Shown here: positions 47,521 to 59,059 of the stretch, one piece after another | Numbering within the stretch: the first letter of the stretch is position 1 | How the letters are laid out: each line of letters starts with the position of its first letter | Assembly: GCA_028015205.1 (NCBI GenBank) | Contig: CM051516.1 | Coordinates: 58,160,230-58,224,229, forward strand | Length of the DNA stretch: 64,000 nucleotides | Origin: Mytilisepta virgata | Lineage: Eukaryota > Mollusca > Bivalvia > Mytilida > Mytilidae | Direction: 5' to 3' | The notes under the pieces: generated by a model | What the model saw: the letters and a program-made list of their open reading frames with translations, nothing else | Told to the model about the DNA's origin: nothing | Database searches by the model: none | Translations under genes and position numbers: made by a program

Positions 47521-48074
47521 TCTTTTAAGTTTTTCAACCATGTACAACAGGAAGCCATTGTGGAAGTCAAAGAAACATTTCCTTTATAATTGCAGTAAAA
47601 AAGAACTTTGACAATCTGTTATGGAAGACAGCTATAAATCCATGACTTGTATTTTTAAGATACTTCCATTCTATAAACTGTAGAAAAAATCGAGAGAAAA
47701 ATCTGTAATGATAAATTGAATTAATGTTGGTGTAGGACAGTAGATAGTTGCACAGTTCTACAATGCAAAACTTAATCTTTTTTTTTTGAAATCATATATT
47801 TATACAGTTTGTGTAACTTGTAACGTATCTGAACATCCCATAATCATTGTGATGTTATTGACACAGTCTTTTCCCAGAGATATTGAACACTTGGCCATAT
47901 AAAATCCTCTAACCAGTTGATTACATCATAAACAACATTCTCTGTCATTTCTCTTCCTGATTAGGACATTAATGCTGTATTACTTAGTAGTGAGGTCTAC
48001 AGGAGACAAATCCAGGGATAAAATCAGGACTTTTTTGTCCTTGTGATTGGCTTTTTGCATGTACTGCAGATTCT

Positions 48075-48190
48075 GAACACAATCTGGGTTGTTTGAACAC
48101 CCAAAGGACCTACAAAATCTGTCTCTGCAGTCTTCACCAAAACAATCTGGGTTGTTTGAACACCCAAAGGGCCTACAAAATCTGTGCAGT
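48075..48190. repeat. Direct duplication, about 65 bp
   Basis: Two near-identical copies of a segment containing CAATCTGGGTTGTTTGAACA and CCTACAAAATCTGT in the 58-59 intron. Non-coding. Confidence 0.75.
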
Positions 48191-48725
48191 CTGCACCAAA
48201 AACTGTATCTTGCCTTAGTTCAGAACTAATTTTTACTAGACCAAATGGAAAAATACCACTGAAATAATAGAATTTATAAGAAGAAAAAAAAGTTTTACAA
48301 GATTGGCTTAGGGCTAGTGGATAAAGACTGAGAAACTTCATGAAATCAAGGTCTTAAAGAACAGAAATTAAGTGAAGTGACTGAAAAATGTAGTTGCAGT
48401 TATTAGATATATATATATATATATACGTCTACAGTAATAACCATATATATACGTCTACAGTAATAACCAATTTTCAAACTTACTAGATGTTGGTCCAATA
48501 ATAAATTAACGATACAGTTCAAACTAAAAAATAAATAAATGTCTAAAAAGTTGCAAAAGAACATCAAAATAAAACAAATAAACTTTTGAATTATAACAAT
48601 TATTCAAAATTAGCAAAATCTTCAGATCACTGAGATCCTTCATCAGTGCTGTCGCGTTATTATATAATAAGATTTACTGACACCATTGTATCCCGAGCCA
48701 TTAGTGATTATCTTCTGGTGAACAG

Positions 48726-49040
48726 TTGCTGGTTGTTGAGGACCAAATAACAATCCCTGTGCAGTGCTCAGTCTTAAGGGATATTGTTTCCCGTATGCTT
48801 ATACCAAGGCCTCCAGCCTATGGTGTGTACACTTCACAGTTGATTCGTTACTTCCGTTCATGTGATGTATACGATGACTTTCTCGGCAGAGTGAGATTGC
48901 TGTCACATAAACTTCTAAGACAAGGTTACGTTCAGTCTATGTTAATTTCATCAGTCCAAAACTTTTACACTCATCATCACCAATTTATTGGCCAATACAA
49001 AGTTTGTATCTCACATATGAGACTAGATATCTTTAGTTAG
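48726..49040 (+). pseudogene. Retroelement reverse-transcriptase C-terminal fragment
   Basis: A 104-codon frame whose second part reads PPAYGVYTSQLIRYFRSC, then FLGRVRLLSHKLLRQGYVQS and FIGQYKV. This is the conserved tail seen after the reverse-transcriptase palm in a large class of invertebrate retroelements (often with the motif YGVYISQLIRYARAC). The catalytic palm is absent and only this 3' piece remains, in the same direction as the host gene. Downstream (49050-49550) a segment with GGAGCACCTGATGT and TTCACATTGCTAGT occurs twice and may be its 3' untranslated region. I could not decide between non-LTR and Penelope-like. Confidence 0.75.
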
Positions 49041-50785
49041 ATTTCACGTCCTTCTGGAATTAATTCCTCACTAGACTTGCCACTTCTCTGGATTTTACTC
49101 ACTGGCAATGTGATGGGTGCCATTATTGGAGCAGGAGCACCTGATGTTTTAGTGGGAGTTCACATTGCTAGTACTTTAGTTTCTGTACTGTCTTGTTCTA
49201 ATTCTGTTTAGTTTATTATATTTATTCTTTAAGTTATACATGTATCCTAGTGGCATTTGTTGGTTATGTTGTATTCTCATGAGTTTGTCTTGCTTTTTGA
49301 CTTTGATTTAAAGGACTTTTCCCACTGTTTTGTCACTTCAGTATTCTCTTGATGATATTGTATATCCTTACAATTCAATTTTTATTCTTACCCTTCCGGA
49401 GCACCTGATGTCACTCCTGGGTTTAAATGGAAGTTCACATTGCTAGTGCTTTAGTTTCCATGCTGTCTTGTTCTAGTTTTGTTTAGTTTATTATACTTTG
49501 GACTTTTTCCAATGTTTTGTCGCTTCAGTATTCTTTTGCCGATGTGACTTAATAAAAGCTTTCAGTCCAGTACCATTGATCATGATTTTAGTAATCAATT
49601 TTATATATCATGACAGTCACCTTATCATATTTTTTCATGTCCTTTTCTGAATTAATATTATAGAATTTCTCATTTGGTTTTGACTGAGCTGTTCAAATAT
49701 TCACCAGATAGAACCACATAAATTGTCATGCTGACATTTCATTAACTACTGAATGAATGAAAGAAGCCATTTTGGCTTAAATGTTTTACAAAAATATCAT
49801 TTGTCTCCAGCTGGGAATCCTGTGAAATACCATTATATGCTATAAATAAAACTACTGTTCTGAGAAAGAAACCCATCAAATTGTTTTTTCTTGTATCTTG
49901 ATGGACACTGTCACATGAAGTTTATATCAAAAATTGATTAACTATAGTAGATAGTTTGAATGTGGCATTAAAAGATAGTCCACTTCTTATATGAACAAGA
50001 CTGGGAAGGGGAAGATTGGCAATGACTACACAACATGCATGGGAACAGTTTTAAATCTGGAAGGATTGAATCTATAAATAAACAAAGACCATGAAATAAT
50101 TGTTAGGCGGATATTTCATAATTTTACACAACATTTAACTTTTTAAGTATCCTTTGGATAAAAAAATGGGTTGGTCTCAACACTAAAGTGTTAGATATAA
50201 CATGTTTTATACATACAGATGGATAGGTATTTTTTCTCTAATATAATCATGATTCAATTCTTGTTACATCAATCCTAACTAGTCAGTTTTTTTCAACTTA
50301 ACTTTTAATTCAAGATAACGGGATTAAATTATTATATATATCGCGGTTGATAACCCAAAAAGATTCTTCATACTGCCCAGAATTTTAATTTAAATGTTTT
50401 CGAGTTAACAGGAATCGACTCTATTTCATTTTTTGTCTAAGTTTTTTTAACATTTTTCAAAGTCTTGCATAAAGGCTGCAATTTTACTACACAAACTCTA
50501 GAAACTTATAGTGCAAAGACTAAACCTAATGTTCTCTCATACTTTAAATTTTGATTGCTCATTCTTTAGAATAACTTGTACTGTTTTTCTTGGTAAATTA
50601 TCTCCCATGTACACATTTAATTTTATAAATTAAATAAGTAATGAATAGAACTTAGACAAATTTCATGATAAAACCCGTCTGTGTGTGCATGATAAATAGT
50701 TGATTTTTTACATGATTTACAGATTTGGTTATTGTTAATGTATGGCAGTCTAGCAGCTAAATAGATGGGTCTTCAGAAGACCACT

Positions 50786-50997
50786 TACTGTAAATTCGGA
50801 AATTATTGCGATGTTTTTATTATTGTGAAAAATGTGACCGAGCTGTTATCTCAATAATTTAAACTCGCATTTTGGAATTTTTTTTATATGAATGAAGCGG
50901 GGTTTTTCTCAATATCGCAAAAATTAAAATTGCATTTTGGTCTAAAATGACAAAATCGCAATAATAAATTTATGCAATAATTTCTGAATTTACAGTA
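50786..50997. mobile_element. MITE with TACTGTAAATTC termini
   Basis: The left end TACTGTAAATTCGGAAATTA is the inverse complement of the right end (TAATTTCTGAATTTACAGTA, one mismatch), with further inner pairing at TTATTATTG/CAATAATAA. 212 bp, non-coding. Confidence 0.8.
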
Positions 50998-51674
50998 TCT
51001 CTCTAATTCATAACTATTGATTATTGTAAAAAAAAATTACAATATGTAGAATAATTTGAAAATTTGGGGAGTGTGATTCAATGAAATGTATCCTGTTTGA
51101 TGTGAGTGTATTACCCCATTCAGATACATACAGTTGTGGTTGAAAAATATGTTCCAAACTATTATTGGCTATGAAAGAGATGGAAAATGAGTTCAGAGCA
51201 GATTTTGCAGCTATAATCATATTTAATTAATTAGAATTAAGGATCACTGTAAAGTGTTGTGTCCTTAATACTTCTTATTTATCATGGTAAAGATGTAATA
51301 TTTCTTGGATTTATTAAATAAAACATATCAATAAAAACATTTAACAGTAACAATTGTTATGCATGCAAGAGAGAAGCAGACATGTTAAGGTCGTTCCAAA
51401 CATAAAAGAAGGAAAATCCAATATGACAGTTGATTTCATGTTTTATACTAAACTGTCAGCTTTGTTCATTCTTAATACAGAGTTTTAAAGCCAATTGCTT
51501 GAAGCAGTAATATAAGCAGTCTGAAGCATGATACTTAACAACTGAATATTCTGTGTTTTCAGCATTTTTATCAAAGACAATGAAATGTTAACGGTATTAT
51601 CACATGATTTTATCTTGAATAACAATATTACATAATGGAAGCGGTAGTAATAAACCATCAAATGTGTTTTACAG

Positions 51675-51826
51675 AGGAAATGGCGGCAGAATCTTCGCAT
51701 GCAGATAAAGAAGCGCAACATCTTATTAAAAAGATTAGAAGACAAGTACGTCTGCTTAACAGGAAGTGGACTGAAGTCAATCAAGGTTGTAACGAATGGC
51801 AGTCACGGATTGAAATAGTGTCAAAG
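51675..51826 (+). CDS. DMD: Dystrophin exon, 5' half of human exon 59 equivalent
   Basis: 152 nt, phase 1 to 0, from ttttacag to AAG/gtaggt. It encodes R23 helix C (KKIRRQVRLLNRKWTEVNQG, Trp conserved) and the start of R24 helix A (NEWQSRIEIVSK, compare human SADWQRKIDETLE). Human exon 59 (269 nt) corresponds to this exon plus the next (152+135=287 nt), so an intron is present here that the human gene lacks. Confidence 0.94.
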
Positions 51827-52064
51827 GTAGGTAATTCCTACTGACAATCAGTAGGGAAGAGAAAAATTATTCTCTAATTTATAATCCAGAATTTAAAGAA
51901 AAATTGAAAGAGAGAGGCATATTTTCAAATCATTTTTCTGAGCCATTTTTATTTTGAAAATGAAAAAAATGGATTTGGTTAATCAGAATATAGTAGTAAA
52001 TTAGTGGCCAATATTATGAATTCTTTACTTACCAATTTAAAAGATTATTTTATTTTATTTGCAG

Positions 52065-52199
52065 AAAGTAACAACATTAGAAAAAGGTTTAGAAAAATTA
52101 AACGACAAACTATTGGAAGCGGAGCAAACAAAATCGACATGGTGTGAGATATCTGATATAATGATAGATCACTTACAAGTGGAAATAGAGGAATTAAAA
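52065..52199 (+). CDS. DMD: Dystrophin exon, 3' half of human exon 59 equivalent
   Basis: 135 nt, phase 0/0, from tttgcag to AAA/gtaaga. It encodes R24 helix A, second half, and the loop: TLEKGLEKLNDKLLEAEQTK, then STWCEISDIMIDHLQ. This corresponds to human [26 protein letters not shown]. The preceding intron is only 238 bp and the following one (52200-52577) 378 bp with nothing recognised. Confidence 0.94.
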
Positions 52200-52577
52200 G
52201 TAAGATGTAGTATATTTATTATATAGTGTCTTTTTTTAATTCCATGTTATGTCTGAAGGTCAATAATATCCGTATTGACCAGCTGATGCTTTGACTGTCA
52301 TATCACAGTGTTACAATAATGACAATTGACAATTGTCTTTCACGGAGACATTTTCTTACAAAAGATAAGTTTCTATGTCTGATAGGTCAGTGCTTGGTAC
52401 TTGTTATAAAGTTTTTATAATCTATTGAACTTGCAAGGTACAAATTAGTCTAAAATTAACTTCGACCCTACCTATCACATACATTTCTTCACTATGCTGT
52501 GGGAATTGTTTGGAAGAGTTACCTCCCACAAGGCATGAAATTTTGAATATCAAAATATTTTAACTTATTTTCCCTAG

Positions 52578-52708
52578 AAATATGAGAAGTCTATCCAGCC
52601 TATCCATACAGATGTAGATACAGTAAGCGATGAAGCCAATGAATTACAGAATCTAAATGTTGTTTTATCACATACCAATGTACACAAGTTAGAAGAGTAT
52701 AATACAAG
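52578..52708 (+). CDS. DMD: Dystrophin exon, equivalent to most of human exon 60
   Basis: 131 nt, phase 0 to 2, from ttccctag to ACA AG/gtatgt. It encodes R24 helix B (KYEKSIQPIHTDVDTVSDEA) and the following turn to helix C (KLEEYNTR). Together with the next exon it totals 226 nt, the same as human exons 60+61 (147+79), but the intron lies 16 bases further upstream. Confidence 0.94.
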
Positions 52709-52765
52709 GTATGTTTTGTTTACCAAATTCTTATAATTTCAAATAATAAATCTTTTGATTATTTA

Positions 52766-53035
52766 TTTGTTTGTTTGTTTAATTGGGGTTTTACACCGTT
52801 TTCAGCACATTTGGCTATTTTGCAGCAGCCAGTTTTTATTGGTGGAAGAAGCCAGAGTACCCGGAAAAAACCACCGACCTTCGGTTGGAAAATTGGCAAT
52901 CCTTGTCAGTTAAGATTGGAGTCGAACACACCCCGCCACCGGTGAGATTCAAACTCACAACCTCAGCGTTGACAGGCTAGTGATCTTTAGTAGTCATGAC
53001 GAACTATCTAGACCACTTGGCCATCAAGGTCCCCT
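52766..53035 (-). mobile_element. tRNA-derived SINE, reverse orientation
   Basis: A full-length inverse copy: it begins with GTTTGTTTGTTT (the complement of the AAAC tail) and ends with GGCCATCAAGGTCCCC (the complement of the tRNA-like head). The B-box complement GAGATTCAAACTCACAACCT is intact. It lies in the 780-bp intron 52709-53488, which holds nothing else. Confidence 0.9.
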
Positions 53036-53488
53036 TTTGATTATTTAAAAAATACTCTTTTTTGTATGAAAATCTGAACTTGTTTATGATGGGGAATTAT
53101 TTTTCTTTCTTTCAAGTTCAGTATTGGGTTCTTTTGTGCCATTCTGTATGGAGTCATTATTTTTTCTTCTTACTGATAACTAAACAAATTTTAAAACCTA
53201 CGAATAATGTTACTATATCGTCACAAGCTTTCGATATTTACCATGTTTAAGTATATATATAATTCAGAATTTTTTTTTAATACATTTTCAATGAAATAAA
53301 TCTGGTTCTTTGATAATGTACGATAGGCAGGCGGGCGATCAAAGCAGTGATGAAGAAAATCCAATCTGCCGTCATACAGAAAGCTTCTGGTTTTTTTATC
53401 AGTTGAAAAGAAATATATAAATTTAATACAAACGTGAAAAACTTAAAGTATAAAATTAATGAAACCCTTTAATCTTTATAATTTTTAG

Positions 53489-53583
53489 ATGGAAGGAATT
53501 ACAGATATCATTAGAGGACAGATTAAAGAATCTACAAGATGCTATCAGGGAGTTTGGACCAGATTCTCAACATTTCTTATCCA
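53489..53583 (+). CDS. DMD: Dystrophin exon, equivalent to human exon 61 (R24 end / hinge 4)
   Basis: 95 nt, phase 2 to 1, from ttttag to TCC A/gtaagt. It encodes R24 helix C ([20 protein letters not shown]) and [12 protein letters not shown], the start of hinge 4, matching human RDFGPASQHFLST. The long intron to the WW exon follows. Confidence 0.97.
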
Positions 53584-54104
53584 GTAAGTCATTAAAACTT
53601 TTCTAGCAGTCAGAAAAAAAAAACTTCAGTTGTATCAGTTTGTATGTCCATTCAGTCAGCTTCAGTCAGCTTCTGTACATAGATAGATGTGTTTATGCCA
53701 CACAGTGACAACAAATAAGAATACCGGTAATCAAAACAGCATTGAGTATTTTCTGTTAAAAGTTGGTCAGAGTCAGTCCACATGGAATTAGCAACTTATG
53801 TTAAAATTGACAGGATATTGATGAAGGTCTGTAATTTTGTCATCCTTGGGTTTTATTCAAAGAGATCTGAAAACATACTATGTGAATACAAGCAGTTACA
53901 TGAAGTAAACTGATAATAATAAGCACTTGGTAAATATGGCTTTAACGACAAATGTAAAACCATAGTTTTCAATGCCAAATTTACTTCCAATCCCAAAATC
54001 CTTTCACTTTCAAATTAAATTTATTATATTTAACTGTTCCAACAGAATTCAGCTAAAGTTTATCATGGAAATGTTACCCCTATAAACTTTTTAATGTATC
54101 TGAA

Positions 54105-54345
54105 ATTTCAATAAAGTACTAGATTGGACCCAGAATTTTACAATTTGTGCAATTAATGGGATTAAGACTGTTATAACTTACTTTTGTGTTTTGTTTAGAG
54201 TTATGCCCCTTAGAAATAACAAAATTCAATATAAAGTTCTGGATTGGACCCAGAATGTTACAGTTTGTGCACTTAATGGGTTTTTAAGACTGTTATATCT
54301 TACATTTATGTGTTGTTTAGAGTTATGCCCCTTAAAAATAACAAA
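54105..54345. repeat. Direct duplication, about 115 bp
   Basis: Two adjacent copies containing GATTGGACCCAGAATTTTAC and GAGTTATGCCCCTTAGAAAT. A 66-codon ORF across them has no recognised similarity. Confidence 0.8.
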
Positions 54346-56192
54346 ACTGCCATTAGATATACATGTGTCCCATGTGAATTTAATTGTTTAGGATAGGTGC
54401 ATCTCAGTTTTTGTATGTCTTTAATAATGTGATATCAATATTGAGTTCAGTCTACCATACTAGAATACCTTTGTGTATCTTTTTCAGATATTACATAATT
54501 CTAAATGTAATATAAATCCTTTATATTTGATACTAAAACATAAAATCATATGTAAATTACATAATAAAACAATTTTATAAATATAGCCTTCAGCATTCAT
54601 GTATTGTCTTCCTTGTAAAATATATGTTTAAAGGTGGAATATACAATTTTACATGTGACTTCACTAAGTTAATGCTAAGTAGCAGTTACCTCCCTTTGTT
54701 GGCAATAAAGTTTATACCAGAATTGATTGAATTTATATTTAAGTCATAAATCTTGTACATACGATTATATTGTTTGCTTTGGATTCAAATTTATGTAACT
54801 TTGGTTGACTTGAATATTGATCAAGGTTAGTAAATTGGTATCAGGCAAAGATATTTGAGAAAGTAATATAAGAGTAGTTCAACGAAGTAAAAGGATAACT
54901 ACAGGAGCACCTACTTGCAATTTTGAATATAATTGAAAATTTCCAAAGAAATATTAAACTGTGTAGCCAGGTTTTATCACTAAAATATTTCTTAAAACTA
55001 AAAAAATGCATTTGAACTAAAACTGAAAATTTTTATTTTTGAAAAAGTCAAAATTTAAGCAATATGTGTATGTCAGCTAAATTTTTCACCAATGCATTTT
55101 ATTAGAGTTGCAAACTTTAATACATGTCTTAACCCCCCCCCCCCCTTACAAAAATATTACAATTAATGGGTGGACAGTTTCATGATATAGACTTTACCCA
55201 AGAAATTCAAAAGTTTCAAATAAATCTGATACCATTATGATTTTAAGACAAAATGATTGATTTATAAAATTAAATGTCAGATAATGTGTTAAACCTAATG
55301 GAGCCCCAGACAGGTAAATATAAGTCATATATACAGGTATTTGACAACTGAGTATGCAGATATATACTGCACAAATTTTGAAGATTTTTAATGATGAGAC
55401 CAAGTTCAGATGTATGGAAACTCAGATTTTGGGAAGGTTTGTCATATACCTTATTTTCTTCATTTATTAGTAAGGGCAGAACTCTTTGTTTTTTGTGTTT
55501 TATGTTTTGTCTTTACGCAATTTACAACTTTTTATTGTAAGGATGGGGGGGGGGGGGGGTTAGTGCTAATGAAGAGAAAAGATGATAGAAGTAATATTGG
55601 AATAAATATTGCTGAATTATGCAATTTGTTTAATTAAACATATTTTATGAAATAAATCAAAAGAACACTGTTCAGATATTAATTATTAATACTAAGGAAA
55701 TATGCCAGTGAGATATGTAAATTTATGCATATTACATATACTATATTCTATTTATTATATTAAATCATTATGTGTCTATGTGGTCTATTTAATGTGAATT
55801 TATTATAAAAACTTCAGGATCGTACTTAGCAGTGAAAAATTGTTTAAAAACAATTTTTAGTATTTAAGGGAAAAGAGTTGTGAAGATATTTAACCATTTT
55901 AGTAATTTGCTATTTACAAAAGATTACCAAAATGGTATAATACAAGTTCAAAAATGTGAAATAATTTCATGGAATATATCATACCAACAGACAGACAACT
56001 ATCCAGTAATACATATCAAGCTGTCAATGGCTCTGTAATTTTAGGAAAAATGGGGAGGGGGTACTGAAAAATTCATGCTATGGACTATCTTTCCAGTGTG
56101 TTTCATTGTGACTGACTGTATGTAAAAAGTTTTTATAACATCTTATTGGAATTTTTGCATTTTAACCAAAAAAAACCTCTCTTATTATTTAC

Positions 56193-56433
56193 TCTACTGT
56201 ATGGCAGTGAGACCCTTGCTTACTGTGTGTCTCTACTGTCTGGCAGTGAGATCCATGCTTACTGTGTGTCTCTACTGTCTGGCAGTGAGATCCATGCTTA
56301 CTGTGTGTCTCTACTGTCTGGCTGTGAGACCCGTGCTTACTGTGTGTCTCTACTGTCTGGCAGTGAGATCCATGCTTACTGTGTGTCTCTACTGTCTGGC
56401 TGTGAGACCCGTGCGTACTGTGTGTACCTCGGC
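56193..56433. repeat. 39-bp minisatellite
   Basis: About six copies of CTCTACTGTCTGGCAGTGAG plus ATCCATGCTTACTGTGTGT. Since 39 is a multiple of three, two + frames stay open (13-residue period, for example SGSEIHAYCVSLL), producing spurious ORFs of about 100 codons. Confidence 0.9.
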
Positions 56434-57967
56434 AGCTGATTTCTTAATGAAAAGCTCAGAACTGTACTACAATTCTGTACATTTCAAACAAGAATTAGAT
56501 ATGTCCTAAAAGTCAAAATGGTTTGAACTTTTGGAAAGAAAACTCATCTATAGTTATGTTCAATGTTTATTTTTCTGAACCATATAAAATTTGTACTACA
56601 TATAAAGGGATATCAATGTAAACAGGTGTATTTGATATTACATCTGCCTTTTTATCTTATCTGAATTTGACATTGACACCACAGTAAGTAAAGCTGCAAG
56701 GTCACAAATGGTCATCTTCAAAGATTTTATATCAAAGTTGTATTCAGTTATATTGAATATTTAGAATCCAATAGTGTTATACTTTATATTAGTTAAATCA
56801 TTATACATTATACATGTAAGCATCTATCAACCAGAAATGCTAAAGACTGAAAATGAAGAACTTAAACATTCCAGAAAGAGATAGAAATAATCTACCAATT
56901 GGTAGCATAAAAATGATTAAAGTAGGCCTTGAAGTTGTGAAAATTATTGCATAAAAAATGGAAATTAAATTGTCAGTGAATTTTAAATATTAAGATATTT
57001 TTTTATAAATCAGAAATAAGAGAAGCCTCAATGACCAAAAAAATATTTTCATTTAAAAAGTCCCCCCCCCCAAATATGAAATGGTAATTTAATGTTTGTA
57101 AAAAATTAGGGCAGTGAATGTATAAGTCACTGTTTTTGGTATTTTTATATGATTATATCATATCATCCTTAATTAGGCATGAAATTGACAAATCATGATC
57201 GTGATTTGATTAGAAGATTTAAACTTTGATCAGATTTGTGATATGAACTGATCTCCCATGCTTATATTTCACATTCTAGAGTTATCAGATGATATTATCT
57301 TATTTAAATAATTTTGGTTATTGTTAGATATAAAAATTAAATTTAGTCTTATAACATTTTAGCCTTCAGCTGTAGTCATTGTTTGTAGTTGTAAATTAAA
57401 ACCTTGAGAAATGATACAAAAACATCAATTATAGATAGAAATACACTGCGACATTGAAAAGTACATCAGTTTTATATCCTAAGGTGAAAAAAAATAAATG
57501 TTACAATAAATTTATATCAGATAAAGTAAATGACCTGCCAAAACTTTTGTCATGTAATCCAATACTTAATATAACTGAATTTGATAACAAAATTTGACCT
57601 TAAATGTTTCTCTGTGTAGTATTTTGAATCAAATTTTTGTGAGAGAGGTTTGACAAATATTTAACTATGGGTAGAAAAAGTGATCAGATTTTACCATTGC
57701 ATGCTAAAAGACAGCTGTTTCCAGTGGAGTTAGGTAAATTGTGTGGTTAGATTATACATTACTGCAAAAAAATCTTTACAGTGGAATTTGGGTCACCCAT
57801 GGGACTGTCGAAAATATTTAAATTCTAAATACAAAAAACCTTTGGTGTAAGGATAGACTAGTCTGAGTTTACCATTGTGTTAAGTCAATTTTAGTTCAAG
57901 CAAACAAGGTTCCATTGTAGTAAAAAGATATAATATACTATAGGCATTATATTTTTATTTTTTATAG

Positions 57968-58028
57968 GATCTGTGGATCATCCATGGGAGAGGTCTGTGT
58001 CAGGAAATAAAGTGCCTTATTATATAAA
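57968..58028 (+). CDS. DMD: Dystrophin exon, equivalent to human exon 62 (WW domain, first half)
   Basis: 61 nt, identical to human exon 62, phase 1 to 2, from tttatag to ATA AA/gtaagt. It encodes SVDHPWERSVSGNKVPYYI, with the first WW tryptophan and the Tyr-Tyr of the ligand groove. The WW domain binds the PPxY tail of beta-dystroglycan together with the EF-hand region. The split codon completes as Asn. Confidence 0.98.
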
Positions 58029-58161
58029 GTAAGTGGATGAGCATTTTTGAAATGTAGATATTGTAAATGATATCCTGAAATGTAATGATTTACATTCACT
58101 TAAACGTATTTGTAAGATAGTCTTAGTTACTGAATATTTGATATTTAGACTCGTCGGCACC

Positions 58162-58271
58162 ATGGCTTCCATCACCGCCACGATATTGCCCATTTTGCTG
58201 AAAGTGGCATTAACCACCAATAAAACAAACAAGAAAGCACTAAGTAATGAATCCAGTAACTGTCAGAGCGT
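58162..58271 (+). CDS. DMD: Weak candidate first exon C in the Dp71-equivalent intron
   Basis: The 445-bp intron 58029-58473 corresponds to vertebrate intron 62, home of the Dp71 first exon. Inside it is a GC-raised patch with an ATG in excellent context (GGCACCATGGCTTCC). Its frame begins MASITATILPILLKVAL and stays open for 49 codons. A possible donor (GAGCGT/gtatgg at 58272) ends it after 36 codons plus two bases, in phase 2 as needed by the exon at 58474. A second possibility is the short ATG at 58350 with donor CCAG/gtttag at 58367 (MEVIS, also phase 2). Both donors are weak and there is no homology to the vertebrate Dp71 N-terminus. Confidence 0.25.
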
Positions 58272-58473
58272 GTATGGCATTTCTTTTCAAATAGGTCAAA
58301 TAATTGTAGTGAAATAGTAGTGGAAACTACTGGCCAGCCACCAGTATAAATGGAAGTTATTTCCAGGTTTAGAACTAGGCAAAATAGTAAAATTATTGTT
58401 TAAATGTTTATATAGAAAAAAAACATACCTCAAGAACATATACCTTTGTAATGTGTATACTATTTATTTTCAG

Positions 58474-58535
58474 TCATACAACAGAAACTACACACTGGGA
58501 CCACCCAGAGATGGCAGCACTCATGGAGGCCTTAA
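58474..58535 (+). CDS. DMD: Dystrophin exon, equivalent to human exon 63 (WW domain, second half)
   Basis: 62 nt, identical to human exon 63, phase 2 to 1, from ttttcag to TTA A/gtaagt. It encodes HTTETTHWDHPEMAALMEAL, with the second WW signature Trp followed by DHP. Human: [20 protein letters not shown]. In vertebrates this is the first exon shared by Dp71. Confidence 0.98.
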
Positions 58536-58984
58536 GTAAGTTCATAGTTTATCTGAAACCAATCTTCTGCTGTATATTCAAGTACACCCTTAGGTGAAAG
58601 TCGGATTTTTTTAGGATGAACTTTTAAAAAAAGGAAGAAAACAAAGATAGCTGAAGTAACAGTTGATAATGCAAAATTTTGAAAATACACAACATTGTTT
58701 AAATTTTTAGATGATAAGAGTTCAATTCTTTTCATATTTGATCCAAAAATTTCACATTTAGAAAAAACTACATAGAACAAATACATAAAATAAAGACAAC
58801 CATAAAATTTTCAGTTTCCAAATTTAAAATTTGTCAAATTTTCTAGAATTTATAAAATAGAAATTTCTGTCACATGGAAATAAAAGACAACTTTTTTGGG
58901 GGTCACTTTTGTCTTGAGAGTCACCTAACCCTTTAAAGCAAATTTATTATTGGTTGAAATAATTGTTACAATGATTTGTTTTAG

Positions 58985-59059
58985 ATAAATTAAACAATGT
59001 GAGATTCTCAGCATACAGAACTGCCATGAAGATAAGGATGCTACAGAAAAAACTCAGAT
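58985..59059 (+). CDS. DMD: Dystrophin exon, equivalent to human exon 64 (EF-hand region start)
   Basis: 75 nt, identical to human exon 64, phase 1/1, from gttttag to AGA T/gtaagt. It encodes KLNNVRFSAYRTAMKIRMLQ, the invariant start of the first EF-hand-like domain that packs against the WW domain. The flanking introns (58536-58984 and 59060-60102) hold nothing recognised except poly-G near 59690 and short ORFs. Confidence 0.98.

Larger units (their letters stand above)
46774..51674 (+). other. Intron (58-59 equivalent), 4.9 kb
   Basis: It holds exon-derived tandem copies (46790-47017), a GTC-type element fragment (47186-47520), a small duplication (48075-48190), a reverse-transcriptase fragment (48726-49040) with a duplicated downstream segment, and a MITE (50786-50997). 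Bases 49570-50780 and 51000-51670 are plain AT-rich sequence. Confidence 0.8.
53584..57967 (+). other. Intron (61-62 equivalent), 4.4 kb
   Basis: It contains a direct duplication of about 115 bp (54105-54345), poly-C (about 55132) and poly-G (about 55545) runs, and a 39-bp minisatellite (56193-56433). The remainder is AT-rich with nothing recognised. Confidence 0.8.

Noticed and set aside
56146..56509. Two + strand ORFs of about 100 codons with repeated SGSEIHAYCVS-type peptides
   Set aside because: By-products of a 39-bp minisatellite whose period is divisible by three; two frames are open at once.
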